Source of the DNA: JAOAPY01 sp038237475
GTDB taxonomy: Bacteria; Acidobacteriota; Blastocatellia; Pyrinomonadales; Pyrinomonadaceae
Assembly: GCA_038237475.1 (NCBI GenBank)
Contig: JBBRYS010000008.1
Location: 62,001 to 126,000 of the forward strand
DNA: 64,000 nt
Direction of reading: 5' to 3'
Position numbers and translations under genes: made by a program. Positions 50,041 through 58,445 of the stretch are shown here, one piece after another. Positions within the stretch are counted from its first letter, which is position 1; each line of letters opens with the position of its first letter. The notes under the pieces are model-generated. The model had not been told where the DNA came from. It worked only from the letters and a program-made list of their open reading frames with translations, and ran no database searches.

Positions 50041-51060
50041 ATGTCATCGCAAATAGCCAAAAATGAACAGGGCTTAGCAAAGTCGTCTCACTCCATTTTT
50101 GGCGAACAGAATCAGGATAAGAGTATTAAGGTCTTGATTCCCTACGACGGTTCGGAAAGCGCAGAGCTGGCCCTGGACGATTTGAGCAGGGCCGGCTTGC
50201 CGCAAGCAGTTGACGCCATCGTAGCAGTGACTAATGTGTGGCTGCCTTTGTCTCCACACGAAATTACCCGCGCTGTCAGCGCTCGTCGAATGATGGTTCT
50301 AACTGCAGGGACGTCTTCGTTTGCCCCAGCGTCAAGGGCTCATGAGGAGCAAAGGGTCCTGTCACTCGAGGCTGAACGAAGGATTAGTTCCATCTTTCCT
50401 TCGGGTACGGTAAGAGCTGAAGCGATGGAGGATACGGCGACGGTCGCGAATGAGATTCTGCGAAAAGCTAAGCGGGCAGGAGCCGAACTTATTATCATGG
50501 GGGCAAAAACCAGTCCTTCACCGCACCTAACTGACTACGCGGGACCTTCGCTCAAAGTAGCTCGAGAGGCACATTGCTCAGTGCGCATTGCCCGCGCGTC
50601 TGGACGAAATGACGATGCTCCAATACGAATCATCATTGGCGTGGATGGATTTACCTCAATGGCCGATGTTGTTGATGCAGTAGCGGATCGGGTTTGGCCA
50701 CAGGGAAGTGAGACACGCCTGGTGGCGGTGCGGAAATACGGCCCGCGCGATCCCAGGAGGGAGGCCGAAACCACTGCTATGTTGAACCAGTCCGCACAAA
50801 CATTGCGCGCAAGCGGTCTAGAGGTTTCTGTTGCGATTAGGGACGGGAGACCGCAAGACGTGCTCCTTCGTGAGGCTCGCGAGTTCGCTGCTGATTGCAT
50901 TTTCATAGACTCTCGCGGATTAAGCCGCGATTTGAGCGAGGGCTATGACCGACCGGGCCTCGGCAAAGCAGCCGCTGAGGTCGTATTGGGGGCTCACTGT
51001 TCAGTTGAGGTTGTGCGCGCTACTAACTTCGGTGGTCCATACTTGAAACCCGCAGCCTGA
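50041..51060 (+). CDS. Universal stress protein, two USP domains
   Basis: 339 residues: a 28-residue leader, USP domain 1 (about 30-185, starting 'KVLIPYDGSESAELALDDLS') and USP domain 2 (about 195-330, starting 'IRIIIGVDGFTSMADV'). The ATP-binding G-x2-G-x9-G-S/T motif is degenerate in both domains ('GAKTSPSPHLTDYAGPS' in domain 1), so nucleotide binding is doubtful. GGAGAGAG precedes the ATG. Tandem USPs of this kind accumulate during hypoxia, starvation or stationary phase. A second tandem USP gene follows by 58 nt. Confidence 0.88.
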   Translation: MSSQIAKNEQGLAKSSHSIFGEQNQDKSIKVLIPYDGSESAELALDDLSRAGLPQAVDAIVAVTNVWLPLSPHEITRAVSARRMMVLTAGTSSFAPASRAHEEQRVLSLEAERRISSIFPSGTVRAEAMEDTATVANEILRKAKRAGAELIIMGAKTSPSPHLTDYAGPSLKVAREAHCSVRIARASGRNDDAPIRIIIGVDGFTSMADVVDAVADRVWPQGSETRLVAVRKYGPRDPRREAETTAMLNQSAQTLRASGLEVSVAIRDGRPQDVLLREAREFAADCIFIDSRGLSRDLSEGYDRPGLGKAAAEVVLGAHCSVEVVRATNFGGPYLKPAA

Positions 51061-51118
51061 CTGCGGTGCGCTGAGTCTTTGTTCAGAGTCGGCGGTTGGT
51101 AATGATGGAGGAAATAAA

Positions 51119-52105
51119 ATGAAGCTCTTGCTTGCAGTGGATTCGGTTACTACTTTGAACATCCTTCTTGACGAGATGATGAATCGCTCGTGGCCTAATG
51201 GAACGAAGGCCCGCATCGTCTCGATCGTTGAGGACGGTGAAGTTCCACTGGAAACCTGGCGCGAAGATGGCTACAACGTGGCCGGCGTAGGGGAAGAAAT
51301 GCGGAGAAGAGGAGAGCAGCTTACAGCTCCAGCTCTCGCGAGACTCCGAGAGCTCGGCATTCCCGCTGAGGTTGTAGTCATGCGAGGAAATCCTGACTCG
51401 CTCATTTCGCTTGCGGCCAGGAAGTGGCCGGCAGACTTGATTCTTATTCGCGCGCATAATCGCACTAACTTTAGAAATTGGCTACTTGGCAGCGTGGCCA
51501 AGTCGGTAGTGGAAAGTGCGCCTTGTTCCATCGAGGTCATTCGCGTGCCGGACGAAGCGCATTTGGTTGCCGGGAACCGGAGCATGAAGATTCTGCTCGC
51601 TACGGATGGAGCCGATGCTTTATTGGCTGCAGCTCAGACCGTCGCGGAAGCGACTTGGCCAGAAGAGGCCGAAGTCAAGGTTGTAAGCGTGGTCAATCCG
51701 ATGATTTATTCGCTGGAAGAGATCGGATTCTTCCGTGATAAAGGAACTAACCAGGCGCACCGCGCAATCGGTGAGATCCTAAACCTACTAAGAGGTGGGC
51801 CGTTGCAGGTCTCAGGAGAAATCATCGCAGGAAAGATGCCACGATCCGTCATTGATCAAGCCAGGAATTGGCAAGCTGATCTCATCGTCGTCGGAACGCA
51901 TGAGCGACGGGGACTAAAACTACTGTTGTTGGGCAACGCCTCTGTGGCAATCGCAAATGGAGCACACTGTTCTGTCAGGGTAATTCGTGATCGCATCGCT
52001 TCTCGCACTGGAGACTCATTGCCTCGCCGCTCGAACCCATCGGCCCGGCACGTGGGGGAAGTCTACAGGTTTAAGGGTGACCTTGGATGGAGGAAGGCTT
52101 CATAA
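51119..52105 (+). CDS. Universal stress protein, two USP domains
   Basis: 328 residues. Domain 1 (about 1-145, 'MKLLLAVDSVTTLNILLDEM') and domain 2 (about 155-300, 'MKILLATDGADALLAAAQTV'). Domain 2 keeps a full nucleotide-binding loop, 'VVGTHERRGLKLLLLGNAS', so ATP binding is likely there; domain 1 has a partial one ('NWLLGSVAKS'). GATGGAGGA precedes the ATG. A basic tail of about 28 residues ends the protein. It forms a pair with the previous gene; heterodimers are possible. Confidence 0.9.
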   Translation: MKLLLAVDSVTTLNILLDEMMNRSWPNGTKARIVSIVEDGEVPLETWREDGYNVAGVGEEMRRRGEQLTAPALARLRELGIPAEVVVMRGNPDSLISLAARKWPADLILIRAHNRTNFRNWLLGSVAKSVVESAPCSIEVIRVPDEAHLVAGNRSMKILLATDGADALLAAAQTVAEATWPEEAEVKVVSVVNPMIYSLEEIGFFRDKGTNQAHRAIGEILNLLRGGPLQVSGEIIAGKMPRSVIDQARNWQADLIVVGTHERRGLKLLLLGNASVAIANGAHCSVRVIRDRIASRTGDSLPRRSNPSARHVGEVYRFKGDLGWRKAS

Positions 52106-52159
52106 ATGTACAAGTTCGTTTAAAGGAACGCTAGAACGTTGGTTATCAGGAGTAATAAG

Positions 52160-52591
52160 ATGAAGAGGAAGTCAAAAAAACCAGTCAGCATTTACATAAC
52201 AGAACCCGATTACCACCGCCTTAGCGGATTGATCGAAATTACGCGCGAACGCGACGGTTTGGACAAGGAATACTTGAACAAGTTGGAAACCGAACTGGAT
52301 CGAGCAGAGATTGTTGATCCCAGACACGTTCCTGCCGATGTAATTACTATGCGTTCGAAGGTTCGCTTAAAGGATCTCGTTAGCGGCGAAGCTAATACCT
52401 ATTCGTTGGTGTTTCCAAAGGAAGCGAACTTTAGCGAGGGGAAGATCTCCATTCTGGCGCCAATTGGTACGGCTATCCTGGGATACAAATTGGGCGACAC
52501 TATCGAGTGGCCTGTACCATCGGGTTTGCGCCGACTGAGAGTCGACAACATTCTTTATCAGCCGGAGGCTGCCGGAGACTATGATCTCTAG
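52160..52591 (+). CDS. Rnk/GreA-type transcript elongation factor-like protein
   Basis: 143 residues; ATG at 52160 with CAGGAG nine bases upstream. After a Lys-rich leader and a helical N-terminal part ('ITEPDYHRLSGLIEITRERD'), the C-terminal GreA/GreB FKBP-like domain is clear: 'VRLKDLVSGEANTYSLVFP', 'SILAPIGTAILGYKLGDTIE', 'RRLRVDNILYQPEA'. The short N-terminus fits Rnk rather than GreA. Such proteins bind RNA polymerase through the secondary channel. Position after the USPs suggests co-expression under stress. Confidence 0.88.
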   Translation: MKRKSKKPVSIYITEPDYHRLSGLIEITRERDGLDKEYLNKLETELDRAEIVDPRHVPADVITMRSKVRLKDLVSGEANTYSLVFPKEANFSEGKISILAPIGTAILGYKLGDTIEWPVPSGLRRLRVDNILYQPEAAGDYDL

Positions 52592-52747
52592 TAGCCAACC
52601 AACATCGTTACGAGTTTGGATTAGAACTCAAGCGAGGTTTGGCCTCAGTGTGATGCTTGACCCCCACGCATAACCCAGTCCGCGCCTCGTGAGTTAGCCA
52701 AATATTCGTGGAAGTAAAATTAGGATGGAGCACCATGTGTGGCCGTA

Positions 52748-53017
52748 TTAGCGGTATAAATCGCGATGGTCATCATCCACCTCATTGGCAGCGTCGACGG
52801 GATTAAACTCGTCGTCACCAAGGTTCTGCCGTGCGAGTAGTGCCCGTTCCGCTGCCAGGCGGCGTTCTGCTTGATTCCTAATCCGCCACAACGCTGTGGC
52901 GGAGGCAAACAGGATCGCGATAGTGAGAACAATTAGTGACTTACGATTGAAGACAAAGGCTGGATGGACGCATGTCCTCATCTGGCGTTTGAAATTTGCT
53001 GTTGAGTACTTTGGCAT
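52748..53017 (-). CDS. Small single-helix membrane protein
   Basis: Up to 89 residues, or 77 from a second ATG. One hydrophobic segment ('KSLIVLTIAILFASATALW', about 27-45) follows a basic N-terminus, and the tail is acidic ('GDDEFNPVDAANEVDDDHRD'). No family recognised. The composition is sensible for a real protein, but no strong ribosome binding site was seen and there is no conserved neighbour. Confidence 0.4.
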   Translation of the reverse strand: MPKYSTANFKRQMRTCVHPAFVFNRKSLIVLTIAILFASATALWRIRNQAERRLAAERALLARQNLGDDEFNPVDAANEVDDDHRDLYR

Positions 53018-53311
53018 CTCGGCTTCGCGGGGAGGATCGTTAGCTTGCTGACCGGGGATTATTCATAACCGGCGAATGCGAAACTGCGTGATGCCTCACA
53101 GCCACGAGGTGCGGTACTACGGTTGAATGAATGCTTTGGTACTGAAAGTCGACGCTGACACGCGACCGGTTCTGTGGGTAGACACGATTACCGGTGAGCT
53201 TCGATACTGCGGATAATTACTACCGACAAAGTGTCTCCGCGAACCGTGATCCGAGTGGCGACCAGCGAGCGGGGTTGGTTCAGAAAATCGAATCTATGAG
53301 ACAATCCGGCG

Positions 53312-56308
53312 ATGTCTGATAACGATGTAACGCTGCCTCTCTCTGCTTCAAGTCCGCGTAAGCCGTCGCCAAAAACCTTCTCTGGCTACGAGATTGAAGG
53401 CGAGCTCGGCCGCGGTGGCATGGGTGTCGTTTTCCTGGCGCGTCAAGTCGAGCTCAACCGCCGCGTCGCGCTAAAGATGCTCACCGGACATTACGGACCC
53501 GATGAGTTGCGCCGCTTTCTCGAAGAGGCTGAAACTGCGGCGGGGCTCAATCACACCAACATCGCTCACATCTACGAAGTGGGAGACGACGACGGCACGC
53601 CGTTCTTCTCGATGGAATATGTCGAGGGCGGCACGCTTGCAGATAGCTTGCGCAAAGGCCTGCCATTGTCACGTGACGCGGCGCAGTTGCTGATCCCAGT
53701 AGCACGCGCACTGCACTTCGCCCACCAACACGGCGTGGTCCATCGCGATATGAAGCCGGGCAATGTGTTGCTCGATCTCAACGGAGTGCCCAAGGTTGCT
53801 GACTTTGGCATCGCCAAACGTCTAAACGACGACTCGAAACTTACGCGAACCGGGGCAGTGATTGGTACACCAACTTACATGGCGCCGGAGCAGGCGGGAG
53901 GGAACAGCCGGCACGTAGGACCGGCCGCAGACGTCTATTCTATGGGCGTAATTCTCTACGAAATGCTTGCCGGGCGCCCGCCATTTTTACCAGAAGACAG
54001 TGATGCAGCCATTACAGTTCGAGTCCTTACCGAAGAAACCGTCTCTCCCGCCTGGCACCGACCCGAGATCCCACGCGATCTTGAAACGATCTGCATGAAG
54101 TGTCTCGAAAAGGAACCTCGTGCTCGCTACGCGACTGCGGGGGACCTTGCCGATGATCTGCAGCGCTATCTCGACGACGAATCGATTCTCGCCAAGCCTC
54201 CGAACACAGTTGTTAAAAGCTTAAAATGGGTGCGGCGAAATCCATGGAAGTCTGTGGCCTCCGTGACAGTGTTGTTGTTGGCCATGGCTGGTTTGGCTCT
54301 GCTCACTCGCTGGGAACTCTATCAGCGTCCGCATCTCGAATACGCGACGAAGGTGGATTGGGTCAACGGGTTCCTGGAGCCGACGGATAAGGTCAGTTAT
54401 GGAGTTGCTTCGCGTTCCGCGACTTACCTGCAATTGACACGACGTGGCCGTTTCGGACCCGTTACCAAAGTAGATGTCTTGAACGCTCGCGGCAATCCGG
54501 CAGTGCTGCGTCGCATCTTTATTGATGAGCTGATCCCGGTCTACATCGAAGGGCTGACCGGTGCACAGCCCTACGGAGAAAAATTACCGGAAAGTTCGAC
54601 GGTCGACTTTGTCGTAGACGATCACACTGCGCTCGAGGCAACCAGCCGCGATCGAAATGGCCAGGTCATTTGGCGCATTATTTACGATCGCTCCGGCTCC
54701 AATGATCAGATCGCGCGCGCTCGATTTGTCAATCTTCGTGGTTTTGACGCCAGTAGCCACGAAGGTGCTTCGCACCTGGAATTCGAGCGCGACAAAAAAG
54801 GTCGCGACGTCAAGATTAGTTTCTTTGACGCGGGCGGCAAGCCCGCCCCGAACGGAGAGGGAGTTTACGCCTACAGAATAGTAAGAGATGAGGTGGGACA
54901 CATCGTGCACCTTGAGAATCTTGGGCCCGATGGCCAGCCGGCTGCGAATCGTGCCGGACTGATCGCCTTCGATATGACCTGGGGAAGAGAGTCTCGCTTC
55001 GAAGTTCGCGATGCTAAGGGACAGCCAGTGATATGGAATGGAGTGGCAGCCACCGTAAGTGAATACGACGACGCGGGCAATCTCACGCGCATCTCGAATT
55101 TGGCCGGCGACGGACAGCCCGCGCGCGACGCAACCCTGGAATGGTCGGTGGAGGAACTGAAGCGCAACGAACATGGGGAACTAATACAACGAATCTTTTT
55201 GAAAGCGGATCCGGACGGCTCGCTTAAAACGGTCAGCCACGCTGACGTGGCTTATGATCAGTTCGGTCATCCGGCTGATATCAAGCTTACTGGTAAGAAA
55301 TCATGGCGAACCGCCTTGATCTACGACGTAAAGGGCAACGTCACGGAAGAGAAATTTCTGGACACCAACGGCAATCCAGTCCTGGGGGATAAGGGGTATG
55401 CCATCACCCGCTCAACTTTCAAGATTGATCAAAATGGCATTCGCATCGAACAGACTTATTTCGATGCAGCCGGGAAAAAGACTTACAACGCGAGCGGTTT
55501 TCATCGATTGATCACCGAATTTGATGTTACAGGAATGATGAAACGTCTGACTGAGGATGAGCACGATCCAGCTCGCTTTAAATACTACCGCTTTACAACT
55601 CAACCAGAATACGATGCTCAAGGTCGCAACCGTCGCAGCATTTCTCGTTTCGAGGACGCGCAGGGGCAATTAGCCACCAACGCTGGACTTGCGTATACCA
55701 CAACGGAAGAAATCTATGATGAGAACGGCCAGCTGACTACCGAATGGAAGTTTGATACCGATCTAACGGCGTTTGGCGGCCCGACCTTGCGCATTGATAC
55801 AGAATGGCACTCGAACGGGAAAAAGAAGCGCGTGATCAGACAAGTTTGCGATGCGAATCGCCAACCGCTGCCCTTGATTTCCAACGGCAACGCTGCACGT
55901 TATGAAGAAAATTTCGACTTTGTCGGACAGCGGGAGCGTATCTATGAAACTGGCTTTGACGAGAAGCTGGTGGGATTTAGCAAGCGGGAGGCGAAATTCT
56001 TCGGGGGTAACCTTCAGACTGTAACCCACACACGCAGCGACGGAACGGCGCTTGGTTCGGTGAGCGTCTTCATCACTCAGGTCATACCACCGGCTGATCA
56101 ACCGAAATCAGTGGAGCTCAAAGCGGGCGATCAATTGGTTGCCGCCAACGGCAATTCGGTAACCAGCGCATACGCCTGGGTATTTGCGGGGACCTTCCCG
56201 GGTGGTTGGATAGAAGTCATGCGCGAGCGGCGACGAATTCGAATCGATGGTTTCAAACCGGGCATCCTGGGCATTGTCCTTGAGGATCAGGCGACCGGCA
56301 TGAAGTAG
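53312..56308 (+). CDS. Transmembrane Ser/Thr protein kinase with YD-like repeat ectodomain and PDZ-like tail
   Basis: 998 residues. Hanks-type kinase domain (about 27-290): 'GELGRGGMGVVF', Lys in 'RRVALKML', catalytic 'VVHRDMKPGNVLL' (about 145), 'VADFGIAKR', 'GTPTYMAPEQ'. One membrane helix follows (about 314-334). The outer part (about 340-900) has recurring units of the form Y-D-x2-G-x-x-x..., e.g. 'SEYDDAGNLTRISN', 'LIYDVKGNVTEEKFLDTNG', 'EIYDENGQLTTEWKFD', similar to YD/RHS repeats. The last 80 residues, with 'LKAGDQLVAANGNSVTSAYA', look PDZ-like. Likely an envelope sensor that phosphorylates cytosolic targets. Confidence 0.88.
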   Translation: MSDNDVTLPLSASSPRKPSPKTFSGYEIEGELGRGGMGVVFLARQVELNRRVALKMLTGHYGPDELRRFLEEAETAAGLNHTNIAHIYEVGDDDGTPFFSMEYVEGGTLADSLRKGLPLSRDAAQLLIPVARALHFAHQHGVVHRDMKPGNVLLDLNGVPKVADFGIAKRLNDDSKLTRTGAVIGTPTYMAPEQAGGNSRHVGPAADVYSMGVILYEMLAGRPPFLPEDSDAAITVRVLTEETVSPAWHRPEIPRDLETICMKCLEKEPRARYATAGDLADDLQRYLDDESILAKPPNTVVKSLKWVRRNPWKSVASVTVLLLAMAGLALLTRWELYQRPHLEYATKVDWVNGFLEPTDKVSYGVASRSATYLQLTRRGRFGPVTKVDVLNARGNPAVLRRIFIDELIPVYIEGLTGAQPYGEKLPESSTVDFVVDDHTALEATSRDRNGQVIWRIIYDRSGSNDQIARARFVNLRGFDASSHEGASHLEFERDKKGRDVKISFFDAGGKPAPNGEGVYAYRIVRDEVGHIVHLENLGPDGQPAANRAGLIAFDMTWGRESRFEVRDAKGQPVIWNGVAATVSEYDDAGNLTRISNLAGDGQPARDATLEWSVEELKRNEHGELIQRIFLKADPDGSLKTVSHADVAYDQFGHPADIKLTGKKSWRTALIYDVKGNVTEEKFLDTNGNPVLGDKGYAITRSTFKIDQNGIRIEQTYFDAAGKKTYNASGFHRLITEFDVTGMMKRLTEDEHDPARFKYYRFTTQPEYDAQGRNRRSISRFEDAQGQLATNAGLAYTTTEEIYDENGQLTTEWKFDTDLTAFGGPTLRIDTEWHSNGKKKRVIRQVCDANRQPLPLISNGNAARYEENFDFVGQRERIYETGFDEKLVGFSKREAKFFGGNLQTVTHTRSDGTALGSVSVFITQVIPPADQPKSVELKAGDQLVAANGNSVTSAYAWVFAGTFPGGWIEVMRERRRIRIDGFKPGILGIVLEDQATGMK

Positions 56309-56356
56309 CGGAAGTTCTTGACGCATTTGGCGGTTGCGGATAATGTAACTCACCTT

Positions 56357-56992
56357 ATGGCTGAACCATCAACGACACCGCCCGAAAAAAATACACCGGT
56401 AAAAGACGAAGTTGGCTTGCTTGAAATCCTGCAGCTTTTGATCGAGACGGAAAGAGTACGTACTACTTCCGACCTGCTCAAATACGCTACTCAATACGGT
56501 GCCCCCGAAGCTGAAGAACGACTTCGCGTGCTGGAAGCGGAAAACATCCCGCTGGATTTAGCTTTCGATTCGATCAGCGTGCACTTGCGGCTGCTCGAGT
56601 ACAAGAGAAACAGCACGTTGCTCGGGAGTTGTCGGGGCCAGAAGGTTGGACTCATTCTCCCGTTGCCGCCACATCTGCCGGAGTTATTCATGCCGGTAGC
56701 GGACGTTACATTTTTACAGCCGGGCGAGATCACGCTGCACGGGTCGCTGCACGAGCTTGGGGAGCAGGCAGTGAAGGGAACTCGCGCTTGTCGAACCAAA
56801 GCGCAGGAGATGCAAGCGCTCGTCTTCGAAGCTTTTCGCGACGGCAACAGTCTGTTCGTGGATGTCTCGATAGCTGAGGTCATTGATCCAACCATGCTGC
56901 CAGTGGGCATTCGCCTGCTTCCCCATCTGCGCCCACATCAAAATCCCAAAGATGTTCAGATCCAGCCCAAAGGTGAGGTTTCATTCATATGA
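56357..56992 (+). CDS. Hypothetical protein
   Basis: 211 residues from the ATG at 56357 (the frame opens at 56318). Soluble and acidic, apparently two parts: a helical N-terminal half ('EILQLLIETERVRTTSDLLK') and an alpha/beta C-terminal half ('VGLILPLPPHLPELFMPVAD'). No motif recognised. Its stop overlaps the next gene's ATG by 4 nt (ATGA), so it is made together with the ion transporter and may act with it. Confidence 0.7.
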   Translation: MAEPSTTPPEKNTPVKDEVGLLEILQLLIETERVRTTSDLLKYATQYGAPEAEERLRVLEAENIPLDLAFDSISVHLRLLEYKRNSTLLGSCRGQKVGLILPLPPHLPELFMPVADVTFLQPGEITLHGSLHELGEQAVKGTRACRTKAQEMQALVFEAFRDGNSLFVDVSIAEVIDPTMLPVGIRLLPHLRPHQNPKDVQIQPKGEVSFI

Positions 56993-58434
56993 AATCGTCG
57001 TTGCGCTTCGTCCCCCGATTTGTAGTGATGACGCTTTTTCTGGTACTCAGCTCCGCGGTTTTCGGGCAATCGCCTGAGGCTCACCCGGCCGCGCTGAGCG
57101 ACTCATGGCAGATGACCTGGCCCGCAGGCGCCCTCATGCTCGTGCTGTTGTTTAGTGCTTTCTTCGCCATGACCAAGTACGAAGTGCCGCTGCCGCTCGC
57201 TATGAGCCTGGTGAGCCTTGCGTTCCTGATCATCCAATGGGAAAGCGCTCCGCTGATCCTTCGCAATGGATTCGAGCATTACGCAGATATCACTGTGTTG
57301 TTTACCGCCGTCGCCATTCCCGCGCACATGATTGAGCGCTCGCAGGGTTTCAAGTGGATTGCCGCATGGCTGGGGCATCAGTTGGGCAAGATCAGGCTGC
57401 GCCATCCGCGCTTAACGACGCCGCTACTGGTCCTGATATTGCTCCTGGCCACTTATGTGACGGCCGGCCTGATGCACAACGTCACTTCGATTCTGATCAT
57501 GACGCCAGTGATCATTCGGCTGTGCGCTTCCTATCGAGTGCCATCGCGCTGGATTCTGAGCGCTGCCCTCATTGCAAGCAATCTCGGCGGATTTTCCACT
57601 CGTTGGGGAGATACTCCGAACATCATCGAATCGGCGACGTGGGGGCTGAAGGCCGGAGACTTTATGCGCGAGGTATTGCCGGCGAATTTGATTGTGCTCG
57701 CAGTGCTGATCATCGTTTCCACGTTGTTGACGCAGCGTAGTATCAGTAAAAGCAGCAGGCAGGCAGGAGCAACCCAGGTTCCTTTTTACACTTTGCAGGT
57801 CGCGCAAACAGCAGCCGATTGGAAAAAAGCGAAAGCCGATCTCGCTATCGATCGTCGTTTGCTCGGCATCGGTCTCGCGTCCCTGGTCTTTTTTATCGTG
57901 TTGCACGTGATCTTCTCGAAGCTCGCTATCGCCATCGGAGCGTTCACGATCGTCACCGCAGTTTTGCTCGAGCGAAAGAACTCGCGTTACAAAACCCTGA
58001 CGTCACTCGGTTTCGATGTCTATCTGGCGTTCGCTGCGATCTTTGTGCTCGCTGGCTGCGTCTCGCATTCGTGGATTGGCAAGACGTTGTACGAGCAACT
58101 AATCGCAGCGAAGGCGGCGCCCTGGATCATCGCGGTCACCGGCTATTTCGGCACGACTTTCACCGAGGCCGCATCCTGGGCGACGGCCGTGTCCCAGTCC
58201 ATCCATACGCTTGATCCATCGCACGCGGCAGCTTGGGCGTTGGGCGGAGGGATCTGCGCAGGGAGTAGTTCGCTAGTGACGGCGGCATCCGCCGGAATTA
58301 TCCTTGCCGAGGAGAGCCAGCGATTCAATGACCCCGAACACGCGATCACTTTCCAACGTTATCTGGCCTTTGGTCTGCCTTTCTCATTATTCATGCTTGC
58401 CTTCTACGGCACCTATTTCACAATCTTTCGCTAA
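56989..58434 (+). CDS. Ion transporter superfamily membrane protein (NhaD/ArsB/CitM-like)
   Basis: 481 residues: a signal-like first helix, then about eleven membrane segments. 'MHNVTSILIMTPVIIRLCAS' and 'NLGGFSTRWGDTPNIIESA' match the substrate-binding region of the IT superfamily (Na+/H+ antiporter NhaD, arsenite, citrate and sulfate carriers), where 'N-x-G-x2...G-D/T-P' hairpins bind the ion. The second inverted repeat shows 'TTFTEAASWATAVSQS' and 'GGGICAGSSSLVTAASAG'. Cation/proton exchange is the most likely role; the substrate is unproven. Translationally coupled to the hypothetical gene upstream. Confidence 0.82.
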   Translation: MKSSLRFVPRFVVMTLFLVLSSAVFGQSPEAHPAALSDSWQMTWPAGALMLVLLFSAFFAMTKYEVPLPLAMSLVSLAFLIIQWESAPLILRNGFEHYADITVLFTAVAIPAHMIERSQGFKWIAAWLGHQLGKIRLRHPRLTTPLLVLILLLATYVTAGLMHNVTSILIMTPVIIRLCASYRVPSRWILSAALIASNLGGFSTRWGDTPNIIESATWGLKAGDFMREVLPANLIVLAVLIIVSTLLTQRSISKSSRQAGATQVPFYTLQVAQTAADWKKAKADLAIDRRLLGIGLASLVFFIVLHVIFSKLAIAIGAFTIVTAVLLERKNSRYKTLTSLGFDVYLAFAAIFVLAGCVSHSWIGKTLYEQLIAAKAAPWIIAVTGYFGTTFTEAASWATAVSQSIHTLDPSHAAAWALGGGICAGSSSLVTAASAGIILAEESQRFNDPEHAITFQRYLAFGLPFSLFMLAFYGTYFTIFR

Positions 58435-58445
58435 GCTAAAGCTCT

